Shown here in pieces: positions 48,322 to 60,096 of a stretch of 64,000 nt of DNA. Source of the stretch: Arthrobacter sp. PsM3 (GTDB lineage Bacteria > Actinomycetota > Actinomycetes > Actinomycetales > Micrococcaceae); the NCBI RefSeq assembly GCF_030433895.1, contig NZ_JARUXE010000016.1, positions 34,594 to 98,593 on the forward strand, given 5' to 3'. Every line of letters starts with the position of its first letter. Within the stretch, counting starts at the first letter, position 1. The position numbers were made by a program, and so were the translations under genes. The notes under the pieces are model-generated. The model was not told the DNA's origin and searched no databases. It saw only the letters and a list, made by a program, of their open reading frames with translations.

Positions 48322-51276
48322 GTGCCTAAAGCCGTAGCTGAAGATCCAGCCGTTGACTCCCCGACCTCCCTTCCGATGAGTCCGGCAACACCGGTCCGCG
48401 GGGAGGACCCCCGCCCCGCGCTGAAACGCCCGGACATGTCCCGTCTCGTCGTCAAGGGCGCCCGCGAACACAACCTGCGCAACGTGGACCTGGACCTGCC
48501 CCGGGACTCCATGATCGTCTTCACCGGACTCTCCGGCTCGGGCAAGTCCTCCCTGGCGTTCGACACGATCTTCGCCGAGGGCCAGCGCCGCTACGTCGAA
48601 TCGCTCTCCGCCTACGCCCGGCAGTTCCTGGGCCAGGTGGACAAGCCCGACGTCGACTTCATCGAAGGGCTCTCGCCCGCGGTGTCCATCGACCAGAAGT
48701 CCACCAGCAAGAACCCCCGCTCCACCGTGGGCACCATCACCGAGATCTACGACTACATGCGCCTGCTGTGGGCCCGCGTCGGCCGCCCGTATTGCCCCAT
48801 CTGCGGGGAGCTCGTCGCGAAGCAGACCCCGCAGCAGATCGTCGACCAGCTGCTGGAACTGCCGGAGGGCACCCGCTTCCAGGTCCTGGCCCCCGTGGTC
48901 CGCGGCCGCAAGGGCGAATTCGTCGAGCTGTTCAAGGAACTCACCGCCAAGGGCTACTCGCGGGCCCGGGTCGATGACAAGCTGATCCAGCTGAGCGATC
49001 CGCCCAAGCTGGGCAAGCAGTTCAAGCACACCATCGAAGTGGTCGTGGACCGCCTCGTGGTCAAGGAAGGCATCAGCCAGCGCCTCACCGACTCGGTGGA
49101 AACCGCCCTCGGCCTGGCCGAGGGCCGGATCCTCGCCGAATTCGTCGACCTCGACGCCGACGACCCGGAACGCATCCGGGCGTTCTCCGAACACCTCGCC
49201 TGCCCCAATGAGCACCCGCTCGCGATCGACGAGATCGAACCGCGCTCCTTCTCCTTCAACAACCCCTTCGGCGCCTGCTCCGCCTGCAGCGGCATCGGCA
49301 CGAAGCTGGAGGTCGACGAGGAACTCATCATTCCGAACGGGGAACTGTCCCTCTCGGAGGGGGCCATCGCACCCTGGTCACTCGGCACCGCGACGACGGA
49401 GTACTGGAACCGCCTGCTCGGCGGACTCGCCAAGGAACTCGGCTTCTCGATGACAACACCGTGGGACAAACTCTCCGAGGACACCCGCCAGACCGTACTG
49501 CACGGCAAGGACCACAAAGTCGTGGTGCAGTACCGCAACCGCTTCGGCCGGGAACGCAAGTACAGCACCGGCTTCGAGGGCGTCATCCAGTACGTCCACC
49601 GCAAACACCTGGAAACGGACTCGGACTCGGCCCGGGACCGCTACGAGGAGTACATGCGGCAGATTCCGTGCCCGGCCTGCAAGGGCGCACGGCTGAACCC
49701 GGCGTCGCTTTCGGTCCTGATCAACGGCAAGTCCATTGCCGAGGTCGCCGCCCTGCCGATGCGCGAATGCGCCCACTTCCTGGACAACCTGGTGCTCACC
49801 GGCCGCGAAGCCCAGATCGCGAACCAGGTCCTCAAGGAGATCCAGGCCCGCCTGACCTTCCTGCTCGACGTCGGCCTGGAGTACCTCAACCTCGAACGTC
49901 CCTCCGGCACCCTGTCCGGCGGCGAAGCGCAGCGCATCCGGCTGGCCACCCAGATAGGCTCCGGCCTCGTTGGCGTGCTCTACGTCCTGGACGAGCCGTC
50001 CATCGGCCTGCACCAGCGCGACAACCGCCGTCTCATCGAAACCCTCACCCGGCTGCGGGACCTCGGCAACACCCTGATTGTGGTGGAACACGACGAGGAC
50101 ACCATCCAGGAAGCCGACTGGGTGGTGGACATCGGACCGGGAGCCGGCGAACACGGCGGCATGGTGGTGCACTCCGGTTCCTACGAGGACCTGCTCAAGA
50201 ACACCGAATCGCTCACCGGCGACTACCTCTCCGGCCGGAAACAGATTGAAATCCCCAAGAAGCGGCGCAAGTACGACAAAAAGCGCGAACTCAAGGTGGT
50301 CGGGGCCAAGGAGAACAACCTCCTGAACGTGGATGCCACGTTCCCGCTCGGCCTGTTCACCGCGGTGACCGGCGTCAGCGGCTCCGGAAAGTCCACCCTG
50401 GTCAACGAGATCCTCTACAAGGTCCTCGCCAACAAGCTCAACGGCGCCAAGCAGGTGGCGGGGCGGCACAAGTCGATCCAGGGGCTCGAGCACCTCGACA
50501 AGGTGGTCCACGTCGACCAGAGCCCGATCGGCCGCACCCCGCGCTCCAACCCGGCGACCTACACGGGTGTCTTTGACAACATCCGCAAGCTGTTCGCCGA
50601 CACCACCGAGGCCAAGATCCGCGGCTACCTGCCGGGCCGGTTCTCATTCAATGTCAAGGGCGGCCGCTGCGAGGCCTGCTCCGGTGACGGCACCCTGAAG
50701 ATCGAAATGAACTTCCTGCCGGACGTCTATGTGCCCTGCGAGGTGTGCCACGGCGCCCGGTACAACCGCGAAACCCTGGAAGTCCACTACAAGGGCAAGA
50801 CGATCGCCGATGTGCTGAACATGCCGATCGAGGAAGGCGCGGAGTTCTTCGCCGCCTTCTCCCCGATCGCCCGGCACCTCAGGACCCTCGTCGACGTCGG
50901 ACTCGGCTACGTCCGGCTGGGCCAGCCCGCCACCACGCTTTCCGGCGGCGAGGCGCAGCGGGTTAAGCTCGCCGCCGAGCTGCAGAAACGCTCCAACGGG
51001 CGCAGCATCTACGTGCTGGACGAGCCCACCACGGGCCTGCATTTCGAGGACATCCGCAAGCTGCTCCTGGTCCTCCAGGGCCTGGTGGAAAAAGGCAACA
51101 CGGTCATCACGATCGAACACAACCTTGATGTCATCAAGAGCGCCGACTGGATCGTGGACCTGGGCCCCGACGGCGGGTCCGGCGGCGGCCGCATCGTCGC
51201 CTCGGGAACGCCGGAGCAGGTTGCCAAGTCAACGGAAAGCCACACGGCAGCCTTCCTGGCCGAGATCCTGGCCTGA
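48322..51276 (+). CDS. uvrA: UvrABC system protein A
   Basis: A 984-residue damage-sensing ATPase of excision repair. Two ABC cassettes: Walker [12 protein letters not shown] near residue 71 and [11 protein letters not shown] near 680; signatures LSGGEAQRI and LSGGEAQRV. Zinc-binding cysteine pairs occur in [24 protein letters not shown] and [11 protein letters not shown] 48322 begins the protein (VPKAVAED); no Shine-Dalgarno is seen, TAGCAT is 7 bases before it, and a LexA-like box lies upstream. The first ~50 residues are a proline-rich extension before [14 protein letters not shown], which could be an alternative start. A strong terminator follows. Confidence 0.96.
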   Translation: MPKAVAEDPAVDSPTSLPMSPATPVRGEDPRPALKRPDMSRLVVKGAREHNLRNVDLDLPRDSMIVFTGLSGSGKSSLAFDTIFAEGQRRYVESLSAYARQFLGQVDKPDVDFIEGLSPAVSIDQKSTSKNPRSTVGTITEIYDYMRLLWARVGRPYCPICGELVAKQTPQQIVDQLLELPEGTRFQVLAPVVRGRKGEFVELFKELTAKGYSRARVDDKLIQLSDPPKLGKQFKHTIEVVVDRLVVKEGISQRLTDSVETALGLAEGRILAEFVDLDADDPERIRAFSEHLACPNEHPLAIDEIEPRSFSFNNPFGACSACSGIGTKLEVDEELIIPNGELSLSEGAIAPWSLGTATTEYWNRLLGGLAKELGFSMTTPWDKLSEDTRQTVLHGKDHKVVVQYRNRFGRERKYSTGFEGVIQYVHRKHLETDSDSARDRYEEYMRQIPCPACKGARLNPASLSVLINGKSIAEVAALPMRECAHFLDNLVLTGREAQIANQVLKEIQARLTFLLDVGLEYLNLERPSGTLSGGEAQRIRLATQIGSGLVGVLYVLDEPSIGLHQRDNRRLIETLTRLRDLGNTLIVVEHDEDTIQEADWVVDIGPGAGEHGGMVVHSGSYEDLLKNTESLTGDYLSGRKQIEIPKKRRKYDKKRELKVVGAKENNLLNVDATFPLGLFTAVTGVSGSGKSTLVNEILYKVLANKLNGAKQVAGRHKSIQGLEHLDKVVHVDQSPIGRTPRSNPATYTGVFDNIRKLFADTTEAKIRGYLPGRFSFNVKGGRCEACSGDGTLKIEMNFLPDVYVPCEVCHGARYNRETLEVHYKGKTIADVLNMPIEEGAEFFAAFSPIARHLRTLVDVGLGYVRLGQPATTLSGGEAQRVKLAAELQKRSNGRSIYVLDEPTTGLHFEDIRKLLLVLQGLVEKGNTVITIEHNLDVIKSADWIVDLGPDGGSGGGRIVASGTPEQVAKSTESHTAAFLAEILA

Positions 51277-51286
51277 CGCCTGCCCC

Positions 51287-51325
51287 GCACCGGGGCATCC
51301 GCCGCAGCAGCGGATGCCCCGGTGC
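51287..51325. terminator. Terminator after uvrA
   Basis: A perfect 16-bp stem (GCACCGGGGCATCCGC and its complement) with loop CGCAGCA begins 11 bases after the stop codon. No T tract follows. Confidence 0.75.
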
Positions 51326-51408
51326 GCTGCCCGGCCAGGTATTCCCTGTATATTCCCAGCGGGGTATGCGAGTTTCGGGCATCCGTTCACTCGTGAGAAA
51401 CTAAGCCG

Positions 51409-52128
51409 GTGACCCAAACAACAGTGCCCGTGATCTTCGACCTCGACGGCACTCTCGTCGATCCGGCCGGCGGAATCTCGGACGGCATCGCAGCGGCCCT
51501 CACGGAGCTCGGACTCGGTATCCCCGGCAAGGCCCAAATGGATGCCATGATCGGCCCGAAACTCAGCCATTCCCTCACGGACATCGCCGGGGTCCCCGCC
51601 TGCCAACTCGACGACGCCATCCGGATCTACCGCGCGCACTACCTTGCCACGGGTATCGCCCAAAGCCGGCTCTACCCCGGCATCCGTGCCCTGCTCGAAT
51701 CGTTTGCCGAAGCCGGCCGGCCAATCGCCGTCGCCACCCAGAAGCCCGAGGGCCTCGCCCGGACCGTGCTCGAGCACCACGGCATAGCGGCCCTGTTCCA
51801 CACCATCCGCGGCTCGGCGGCCGACGAGGCGGCAGCAGCCGGGGTGCCGTCGGGAAAAGCCGGAATCGTGGCAGCAGCCCTGGCCGACTTTGCCACCCGC
51901 CACGGGCTGGACACGGACCACGCCGTGATGGTGGGGGACCGTGCCCAGGATGTGGCCGGAGCGGCGGCCAATGGCCTGGACTGCATCGGCGTAGGCTGGG
52001 GTTTCGCTCCGGCCGGTGAACTGCATACGGCCGGCGCCGTGGAGATTGTGCACAGCAGCACTGCCCTGCACGACGCCGTGGCCCGCCGGGACACGCTGCG
52101 GGCCGCCGCTGTGCGGCCCACCCCGTGA
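51409..52128 (+). CDS. HAD-superfamily phosphatase (Gph-like)
   Basis: A 239-residue HAD hydrolase. Motif I FDLDGTLVDP (nucleophile Asp), motif II IAVATQK, motif III lysine in VPSGKAG, and motif IV MVGDRAQDVAGA are present, with a helical C1 cap (about 20-85). It resembles phosphoglycolate/5'-nucleotide phosphatases; the substrate is not determined. GTG 51409 is preceded by no clear ribosome-binding site. It is followed after 57 bases by plsC. Confidence 0.85.
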   Translation: MTQTTVPVIFDLDGTLVDPAGGISDGIAAALTELGLGIPGKAQMDAMIGPKLSHSLTDIAGVPACQLDDAIRIYRAHYLATGIAQSRLYPGIRALLESFAEAGRPIAVATQKPEGLARTVLEHHGIAALFHTIRGSAADEAAAAGVPSGKAGIVAAALADFATRHGLDTDHAVMVGDRAQDVAGAAANGLDCIGVGWGFAPAGELHTAGAVEIVHSSTALHDAVARRDTLRAAAVRPTP

Positions 52129-52185
52129 CGAGCACCGCAGTGATCCCTTTCCTGTTGACCGAAGCCCAAGACGAGGTGCACACCG

Positions 52186-52854
52186 ATGGCAATGTTTGAT
52201 GCAATCCGCTGGACCACGCGGGGACTGGTCACCTCGACGTGCCGGCCCACGGTTATCGGACTCGACAACGTGCCCAAGGAGGGCCCGTTCATCGTGGCGC
52301 CCAACCACCTGTCGTTCCTCGACAGCGTGATCGTCCAGGCGCTCATGCCCCGGCCCGTCGCCTTCTTCGCCAAAGCGGAATATTTCACCACCGGCGGGAT
52401 CAAGGGCAAGGCCATGAAATCCTTCTTCGAGGCTGTCGGCTCCATCCCGGTGGAACGCGGCGAACAGGCCGCCAGCGTCCAGGCCCTGAAAACCCTGCTG
52501 GCAATCCTCGACTCGGGCAAGGGCGTCGGCATCTACCCGGAGGGGACCCGGTCCCGCGACGGCATCCTGTACCGCGGCCGCACCGGGGTCGGCTGGCTGG
52601 CCCTGACCACCGGGGCTCCCGTCATCCCGGTCGGGCTGATCGGCACGGAGAACCTGCAGCCCGCGGACAGCAAGTCGGTCAAGCCGCAGCACTTCACCAT
52701 GAAGGTCGGCGAACCGCTGTACTTCGATAAGACCGGGCCGGACCACTCCCTGCCCGCCCGCCGCCAGGCCACCGACCGCATCATGGACGCGATCGCCGCC
52801 CTCAGCGGCCAGGAACGCTCCACGAGCTACAACCAGAGCAAGACCGTCGAATAG
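52186..52854 (+). CDS. plsC: 1-acyl-sn-glycerol-3-phosphate acyltransferase
   Basis: A 222-residue membrane-associated acyltransferase of phospholipid synthesis. The catalytic NHLSFLD motif (NHxxxxD) near residue 42, the substrate-binding GSIPVERG, EGTRSRDG and the VIPVGLIG blocks are in family order. It acylates lysophosphatidate to phosphatidate. ATG 52186 has GAGGTG about 9 bases upstream. Actinobacteria have several paralogues, so its exact acceptor is uncertain. Confidence 0.87.
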   Translation: MAMFDAIRWTTRGLVTSTCRPTVIGLDNVPKEGPFIVAPNHLSFLDSVIVQALMPRPVAFFAKAEYFTTGGIKGKAMKSFFEAVGSIPVERGEQAASVQALKTLLAILDSGKGVGIYPEGTRSRDGILYRGRTGVGWLALTTGAPVIPVGLIGTENLQPADSKSVKPQHFTMKVGEPLYFDKTGPDHSLPARRQATDRIMDAIAALSGQERSTSYNQSKTVE

Positions 52855-52910
52855 CACCCCCGGGTCGGCGGGCGTCCAGGACACGTCCGCCGGCTCAGTA
52901 GACTTGAACT

Positions 52911-54950
52911 GTGGCAGATCCAGCGAGTTACCGACCCCAGACGGGTGAGATTCCGACCAATCCGGGCGTGTACCGTTTCCGCGATCCGCACGGCCGGGTC
53001 ATCTATGTCGGCAAGGCCAAGAACCTCCGTTCGCGGCTGAACTCGTACTTCGCCAACCCGGCCGGGCTGCTCCCCAAAACGTATGCGATGGTCCATGCGG
53101 CCAGCAGCGTGGAGTGGACCGTCGTCGGCAGCGAACTCGAGTCGCTGCAGCTGGAATACACCTGGATCAAGGAATTCAAGCCCCGGTTCAATGTGATGTT
53201 CCGGGATGACAAGAGTTACCCGTACCTCGCCGTCTCGATGGGGGAAAAGTACCCCCGCGTCCAGGTCCTGCGCGGAGAGCGACGCAAGGGCACCCGCTAC
53301 TTCGGCCCGTACACCGCCGGGGCCATCCGGGACACCATGGACACCCTGCTCCGGGTGTTCCCGGTCCGCAGCTGCAGCGCCGGCGTCCTGAAACGGGCCG
53401 AAGCGAGTGGCAGGCCCTGCCTCCTCGGCTACATCGACAAGTGCGCGGCCCCCTGCGTGGGCCGCATCTCGGCCGAGGACCACCGCGCCCTGGCCGAGGA
53501 CTTCTGCACCTTCATGGGCGGTGAGGCCAAGCCGTTCGTCACCCGGCTGGAAAAGGAGATGGCCGCCGCCGTGGCGGAGCTGGACTACGAGCGGGCGGCG
53601 CGGATCCGTGACGACATCGTCGCGCTCAAGAAGGTCTTCGAACGCAACGCCGTCGTCCTGGCCGAGGGCACAGACGCCGATGTCTTCGCCCTCCACGAGG
53701 ACGAGCTCGAGGCCGCCGTGCAGGTCTTCCACGTCCGCGGCGGCCGGATCCGCGGCCAGCGCGGCTGGGTCGTGGAGAAGGTCGAGGATTCCACCACCCC
53801 GGACCTCGTCGAGCACCTGCTCCAGCAGGTCTACGGCGAGGAAGCCGGCCTGCAGGGCAGGCTGCCCCGCGAGGTCCTCGTCCCGGCGGAGCCCAGCAAC
53901 GCCGCGGAGCTGGCGCAATGGCTCAGCGGGCTGCGTGGAGCCAGGGTTGACATCCGCGTGCCGCAACGCGGCGACAAGGCCGCGCTGCTGTCCACCGTCC
54001 GGGACAACGCCGAGCACGCCCTCAGGCTCCACAAATCCCGGCGCGCCGGCGATCTGACCCTGCGGTCCCAGGCGCTGCAGGAACTGCAGGAGGCCCTGGA
54101 GCTGCCCGTCGCGCTGATGCGGATCGAATGCTATGACATCTCGCACGTCCAGGGCACCAACGTGGTCGGGTCCATGGTGGTGGTCGAGGACGGGCTGCCG
54201 AAGAAGTCCGAATACCGGAAGTTCTCCGTCACCGGTGCCGCCGCCACCGATGACACGGCGGCCATGCACGACGTGCTGACGCGGCGTTTCCGCAACTACC
54301 TGCAGGAGAAGGCCGTCCAGGCGGACGCGGCCCGGCAGCCCGGCCACCAGGCCATGCTTAACGCCGTGGCGCAGGCAGCTGTCGCGGCCCCCTCCCCGGC
54401 TTCCACCCCCGTTGCCGTCGCCGACACCACGACCCCGGCGCCGCGGACCAAATTCGCCTACCCGCCCAACCTCGTGGTGGTCGACGGCGGCAGGCCCCAG
54501 GTCAACGCGGCCGCCCGTGCCCTGGCCGAACTGGGCATCGACGATGTGTACGTCGTCGGACTCGCCAAACGGCTTGAGGAGGTCTGGCTGCCGGACAGCG
54601 ACTTCCCGGTCATCCTGCCCCGGGCCTCGGCCGGGCTGTACCTGCTGCAGCGCATCCGTGACGAGGCGCACCGCTTCGCGATCTCCTTCCACCGGCAGAA
54701 GCGCGGCAAGGCGATGACCGTCTCAGCCCTCGACGGCGTGCCCGGACTCGGCGAATCCAAGCGCAAGGCCCTGCTGGCCCAGTTCGGCTCGGTCAAGAGC
54801 ATCAGGACCGCCAGCGCCGAGGAGCTCACCGGCGCCAAGGGCATCGGCCCGTCCCTGGCCGCGGCCATCGTCCAGCACTTCACCGATGGCGGGGGCGACG
54901 ACGCCGCTCCTGCCATCAACATGACCACCGGCGAAATCCTGGAGACTTAG
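52911..54950 (+). CDS. uvrC: UvrABC system protein C
   Basis: A 679-residue dual-incision nuclease. The GIY-YIG domain (about 14-95; [19 protein letters not shown]) makes the 3' cut, the UVR motif (about 215-250; [15 protein letters not shown]) binds UvrB, the RNase H-like domain ([29 protein letters not shown]) makes the 5' cut, and two helix-hairpin-helix units close the protein. An Ala/Pro-rich insert interrupts the RNase H domain near 480-515. GTG 52911 has TAGACT exactly 6 bases before it and no Shine-Dalgarno. It begins the conserved uvrC-rapZ-yvcK-whiA block. Confidence 0.96.
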   Translation: MADPASYRPQTGEIPTNPGVYRFRDPHGRVIYVGKAKNLRSRLNSYFANPAGLLPKTYAMVHAASSVEWTVVGSELESLQLEYTWIKEFKPRFNVMFRDDKSYPYLAVSMGEKYPRVQVLRGERRKGTRYFGPYTAGAIRDTMDTLLRVFPVRSCSAGVLKRAEASGRPCLLGYIDKCAAPCVGRISAEDHRALAEDFCTFMGGEAKPFVTRLEKEMAAAVAELDYERAARIRDDIVALKKVFERNAVVLAEGTDADVFALHEDELEAAVQVFHVRGGRIRGQRGWVVEKVEDSTTPDLVEHLLQQVYGEEAGLQGRLPREVLVPAEPSNAAELAQWLSGLRGARVDIRVPQRGDKAALLSTVRDNAEHALRLHKSRRAGDLTLRSQALQELQEALELPVALMRIECYDISHVQGTNVVGSMVVVEDGLPKKSEYRKFSVTGAAATDDTAAMHDVLTRRFRNYLQEKAVQADAARQPGHQAMLNAVAQAAVAAPSPASTPVAVADTTTPAPRTKFAYPPNLVVVDGGRPQVNAAARALAELGIDDVYVVGLAKRLEEVWLPDSDFPVILPRASAGLYLLQRIRDEAHRFAISFHRQKRGKAMTVSALDGVPGLGESKRKALLAQFGSVKSIRTASAEELTGAKGIGPSLAAAIVQHFTDGGGDDAAPAINMTTGEILET

Positions 54951-55063
54951 TCAGCACCGGCAATCTTAGCTAGGGTAAGAACTTGGGAAACGCTGCACGC
55001 GGCGATTGCGCCGCACCACGGCCGTTCCACGGCACAACAGCACAGCAGAACGGGGCTTCACTG

Positions 55064-55987
55064 ATGGCAGAGTCGACGGCAGGATCCGGGACGGAGCCGG
55101 ACGGCATGACACCGGTCAAACCCGTTGAGGCCGAACTGCTCGTAGTGACGGGCATGTCGGGAGCAGGCCGGAGCACTGCGGCGGACGCCCTGGAGGACCA
55201 CGGCTGGTACGTCGTGGAAAACCTCCCCCCGCAGATGCTCGGCACCCTCGCGGAAATCGTGTCCCACTCCCCGGGTTCCATTTCCAAGCTCGCCGTCGTG
55301 ATGGACGTCCGCAGCAAGGAACTGTTCGCGGACATCCGGACCACCCTGCGCAGCCTGGAAGCCAGCGGCGTCGGGTTCCGGGTACTGTTCCTGGACGCCA
55401 ACGACGACGTCCTCGTCCGGCGATTCGAGCAGGGCCGGCGGCCCCACCCGCTGCAGGGCGGCGGCAGGATCCTTGACGGCATCGCCGCCGAACGCGACCT
55501 GCTGCACGAACTTCGCACCTCCGCGGACATCGTGCTGGACACCTCGGCGCTGAACGTCCACGGCCTCGCCACCGCGATCACGGAACTCTTCAGCGAAACC
55601 GGTCCCGTGGCGCTCCGTCTCAACGTGATGAGCTTTGGCTTCAAATACGGGCTTCCCGTCGATGCCAACTTCGTCGCCGACGCCCGCTTCATCCCCAACC
55701 CGCACTGGGTCCCGGCGCTCCGGCCGCACACCGGGCTGGACCAGGACGTTAGCGACTATGTGCTGGAAGCGCAAGGCGTCCGCAACTTCGTGGAGCGCTA
55801 TGTGCTGGCCCTCGAACCGGTTCTGGACGGCTACCGGCGCGAGAACAAGCACTACGCCACCATCGCCGTCGGCTGCACCGGCGGCAAGCACCGCTCCGTT
55901 GCCGTCGCCGTCGAACTGTCCCGCCGGCTCGCGCAGTACCCGCGCGTCACCGTGACCACCACGCACCGGGATCTGGGCCGCGAGTAA
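55064..55987 (+). CDS. rapZ: RapZ-family nucleotide-binding protein (RNase adapter)
   Basis: A 307-residue P-loop protein. The P-loop GMSGAGRST, the RRPHPLQ region and the C-terminal [19 protein letters not shown] block are diagnostic. In E. coli RapZ directs RNase E to small RNA GlmZ; the actinobacterial role is unknown, although the link to yvcK and whiA is ancient. ATG 55064 is preferred; the frame is open to a TTG at 54983 that lies exactly 6 bases after a TAGGGT, so a longer, leaderless form with 27 more residues is possible. The stop overlaps the yvcK start (TAATG). Confidence 0.9.
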   Translation: MAESTAGSGTEPDGMTPVKPVEAELLVVTGMSGAGRSTAADALEDHGWYVVENLPPQMLGTLAEIVSHSPGSISKLAVVMDVRSKELFADIRTTLRSLEASGVGFRVLFLDANDDVLVRRFEQGRRPHPLQGGGRILDGIAAERDLLHELRTSADIVLDTSALNVHGLATAITELFSETGPVALRLNVMSFGFKYGLPVDANFVADARFIPNPHWVPALRPHTGLDQDVSDYVLEAQGVRNFVERYVLALEPVLDGYRRENKHYATIAVGCTGGKHRSVAVAVELSRRLAQYPRVTVTTTHRDLGRE

Positions 55988-57006
55988 TGGCGTTGCTCAC
56001 CGAACCGCTGCCCCTCGTCCCTCCGGCCAGCGCGGCCTTCGCCAGCCAGCAGGACAAAGGCCCGTCCGTCGTCGCGCTGGGCGGCGGCCACGGCCTCGCC
56101 GCGTCGCTGTCGGCCCTGCGCCTGCTCACCTCCGAACTGACCGCCGTCGTCACCGTCGCGGACGACGGCGGCTCCTCGGGACGGCTGCGCGAAGAGTACG
56201 GCGTCCTGCCGCCGGGCGATCTCCGGATGGCGCTCTCCGCGCTCTGTGACGATACCGACTGGGGCCGCACCTGGCGCGACGTCATGCAGCACCGCTTCGC
56301 GCCCGGCAAGGGCCGCGGCGGGTCCCTCGACGAGCACGCGATGGGAAACCTGCTGATCGTGACGCTCTGGGAACTCCTGGGCGACACCGTGGCGGGCCTC
56401 AAATGGGCCGGCGCCCTGCTGGGTGCACGCGGGGAGGTACTGCCGATGTCCAGCGTCCCGCTGACCATCGAGGGCCAGGTCCGGGTCACCGCCCCGGACG
56501 GCACGTCGGCGTTGCAGACCCTGACTGGACAGGCGAAATGCGCTGTCGCCGGATCGCTGGAACGCGTCCGGCTGCTGCCGGAGAACGCCCCCGCCTGCAT
56601 TGAGGCGCTCACCGCGATCGAACTGGCCGACTGGGTCATCCTCGGCCCCGGGTCCTGGTACACCTCCGTGCTGCCGCACCTGCTGCTGCCGGAAATGCGC
56701 CAAGCGCTCTGCAACACGGCCGCCCGCCGCTGCCTCACCATGAACCTCGCCACCGACACCAAGGAAACCCTCGGCATGTCCGCCGCGGACCATCTGCGGG
56801 TGCTCCGGGACTACGCGCCCGACTTCACGATCGACGTCGTGCTGGCCGATCCGGCCTCCGTCTCCGACCGCGCCGACTTCAAAGAGGCAGCCGCGATGCT
56901 CGGCGCCGAGGTGGTGTTGGGTAAAGTGGGGGCGTCGAGCCGTCGGCCGATCCACGACCCGCTGCGTCTGGCAACGGCGTACCACGACATTTTCGGGAAC
57001 AGGTAG
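55987..57006 (+). CDS. yvcK: YvcK/CofD-like gluconeogenesis factor
   Basis: A 339-residue protein of the YvcK/CofD-like fold. The opening [35 protein letters not shown] and [10 protein letters not shown] blocks match the family. In Bacillus it binds UDP-GlcNAc and is needed for growth on gluconeogenic carbon; in mycobacteria the homologue CuvA affects the cell envelope. It overlaps rapZ by one base and is 10 bases before whiA, so the three are co-transcribed. Confidence 0.9.
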   Translation: MALLTEPLPLVPPASAAFASQQDKGPSVVALGGGHGLAASLSALRLLTSELTAVVTVADDGGSSGRLREEYGVLPPGDLRMALSALCDDTDWGRTWRDVMQHRFAPGKGRGGSLDEHAMGNLLIVTLWELLGDTVAGLKWAGALLGARGEVLPMSSVPLTIEGQVRVTAPDGTSALQTLTGQAKCAVAGSLERVRLLPENAPACIEALTAIELADWVILGPGSWYTSVLPHLLLPEMRQALCNTAARRCLTMNLATDTKETLGMSAADHLRVLRDYAPDFTIDVVLADPASVSDRADFKEAAAMLGAEVVLGKVGASSRRPIHDPLRLATAYHDIFGNR

Positions 57007-57016
57007 GAAAAGTGCC

Positions 57017-57997
57017 ATGGCACTGACAGCATCAGTCAAGGAAGAACTTTCCCGGCTGGACATCAAGAAGTCCTCGGTCCGCAAGGCTGAAGTGTCCGCC
57101 ATGCTTCGCTTCGCCGGGGGGCTCCACATCATCTCCGGCCGGATCGTGATTGAGGCCGAAGTCGACCTCGCCTCGACCGCGCGGCGGCTCCGGGCCGCCA
57201 TCGCCGAGGTTTACGGGCACCAAAGCGAAATCATCGTCGTCTCCGGCGGCGGACTGCGCCGCGGCAGCCGCTACGTCGTCCGGGTGGTGCGCGACGGCGA
57301 AGCCCTCGCCCGCCAGACCGGCCTCCTGGACGCCCGGGGCCGCCCGGTCCGCGGCCTCCCCTCTGTGGTGGTGAACGGGTCCGCCGCCGACGCCGAGGCT
57401 GTCTGGCGCGGCGCTTTCCTGGCGCACGGCTCCCTCACCGAGCCCGGCCGGTCCTCCGCCATGGAGATCACCTGCCCCGGCCCCGAGTCCGCCCTCGCGC
57501 TCGTCGGCGCGGCCCGCAGGCTCGGCATCCAGGCCAAGGCCCGTGAGGTCAGGGGGGTGGACCGCGTGGTCATCCGCGACGGCGACACCATCGCCGCCCT
57601 GCTGACCCGGATGGGCGCCCACGATGCGCTCATGGTGTGGGAGGAGCGGCGGATGCGCAAGGAAGTCCGTGCCACCGCCAACCGGCTGGCCAACTTCGAC
57701 GACGCCAACCTGCGGCGTTCGGCGCAGGCGGCAGTCGCTGCCGGCGCCCGCGTGGACCGCGCCCTGGAAATCCTCGGCGACGACGTCCCGGACCACCTGA
57801 AGTACGCCGGGGAACTGCGGGTCGCACACAAACAGGCCAGCCTCGACGAACTCGGCCGCCTGGCGGAGCCCGTGATGACCAAGGACGCCATCGCGGGCCG
57901 GATCCGCCGCCTGCTGGCCATGGCGGACAAACGCGCCCAGGACCTCGGCATCCCCGGCACGGAGGCCAATGTGACGCCGGAAATGCTGGACGAGTAG
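57017..57997 (+). CDS. whiA: DNA-binding protein WhiA
   Basis: A 326-residue regulator with an N-terminal domain related to LAGLIDADG endonucleases (without catalytic activity) and a C-terminal helix-turn-helix (about 235-310). The blocks [20 protein letters not shown] and [16 protein letters not shown] are typical. In Streptomyces it controls sporulation genes with WhiB; in non-sporulating actinobacteria it is linked to cell division. ATG 57017 is preceded by TAGGAAAAG. Confidence 0.93.
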   Translation: MALTASVKEELSRLDIKKSSVRKAEVSAMLRFAGGLHIISGRIVIEAEVDLASTARRLRAAIAEVYGHQSEIIVVSGGGLRRGSRYVVRVVRDGEALARQTGLLDARGRPVRGLPSVVVNGSAADAEAVWRGAFLAHGSLTEPGRSSAMEITCPGPESALALVGAARRLGIQAKAREVRGVDRVVIRDGDTIAALLTRMGAHDALMVWEERRMRKEVRATANRLANFDDANLRRSAQAAVAAGARVDRALEILGDDVPDHLKYAGELRVAHKQASLDELGRLAEPVMTKDAIAGRIRRLLAMADKRAQDLGIPGTEANVTPEMLDE

Positions 57998-58169
57998 CCT
58001 CTGCCGGGAATCAACTGCAGAATCGGATCGGGCCGGCGGGAATACCTCAGGGGGACCGGAGGCTATGCCCACTGGATTCCGATCCAGAGACTTCCGGGTG
58101 CCACAACATCCGGATGCACAATCCGAGAGTTACCAAACGGACAACCAGTCCACGACATTGGAGGATTTT

Positions 58170-58793
58170 GTGACCGAGTACGTACTGCCTGACCTCAGCT
58201 ATGACTACGCAGCGCTGGAGCCCCACATTTCCGCGCGGATCATGGAGCTGCACCACAGCAAGCACCACGCCGCGTATGTGGCCGGCGCCAACAACGCCCT
58301 GGCCCAGCTGGCCGAAGCACGCGACAAGGGCGACTTCGCCAACATCAACCGCCTCTCCAAGGACCTCGCGTTCCACACCGGCGGCCACATCAACCACTCC
58401 GTCTTCTGGAAGAACCTGTCCCCGGACGGTGGCGACAAGCCTGAAGGTGAGCTGGCAGCCGCCATCGACGACGCGTTCGGTTCCTTCGACGCTTTCCGGG
58501 CCCACTTCACCGCGGCGGCCATGGGCCTGCAGGGCTCCGGCTGGGCGTTCCTGGCCTACGAGCCCGTCGGCGGCAACCTCGTGATCGAGCAGCTCTACGA
58601 TCAGCAGGGCAACGTCGCTGTCGGCACCACCCCGCTGCTGATGCTGGACATGTGGGAGCACGCCTTCTACCTGGACTACGTCAACGTCAAGGCCGACTAC
58701 GTCAAGGCCTTCTGGAACATCGTGAACTGGGCCGACGTCGCCAAGCGCTTCGACGCGGCCCGCAAGAACGCGACCGGCCTCATCACGCTCTAA
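58170..58793 (+). CDS. sodA: Superoxide dismutase, Fe/Mn family
   Basis: A 207-residue cytoplasmic superoxide dismutase. Metal ligands are visible: His in [10 protein letters not shown], His in HTGGHINHS, Asp and His in [12 protein letters not shown]. The enzyme converts superoxide to O2 and H2O2. Actinobacterial homologues usually hold manganese. GTG 58170 follows a GGAGG site; the frame is open for 35 codons upstream but these read as leader. It has been placed between whiA and gap, which are often closer in relatives, and has its own 172-base leader and hairpin terminator. Confidence 0.93.
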   Translation: MTEYVLPDLSYDYAALEPHISARIMELHHSKHHAAYVAGANNALAQLAEARDKGDFANINRLSKDLAFHTGGHINHSVFWKNLSPDGGDKPEGELAAAIDDAFGSFDAFRAHFTAAAMGLQGSGWAFLAYEPVGGNLVIEQLYDQQGNVAVGTTPLLMLDMWEHAFYLDYVNVKADYVKAFWNIVNWADVAKRFDAARKNATGLITL

Positions 58794-58878
58794 CCCGGCC
58801 GTGGCGACCTGGGCGTGCCGCAGTTCACACGCCTGTAACAAAGCTCACAATTAGGCCCGTTCGGCTCAAATTGTGGAC

Positions 58879-58908
58879 GGTCTGCCCCTGCACTTGCGGG
58901 GGCAGACC
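58879..58908. terminator. Terminator after the superoxide dismutase gene
   Basis: A 13-bp stem (GGTCTGCCCC plus three inner pairs including one G-T) with loop ACTT lies 86 bases after the stop. It is followed by AAGTTAAAC rather than a T tract. Confidence 0.65.
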
Positions 58909-59012
58909 AAGTTAAACGTAAGATAGGTCACGGAAGGCGGTTAGCCTTCAGCAATGTGGCTGGTCGCCCTCCGATCTGTTAATCATCTCTGCCCAATGGC
59001 GTGCGGGATCTG

Positions 59013-60086
<1,074 letters not shown>

Positions 60087-60096
60087 GGTAAGACTC

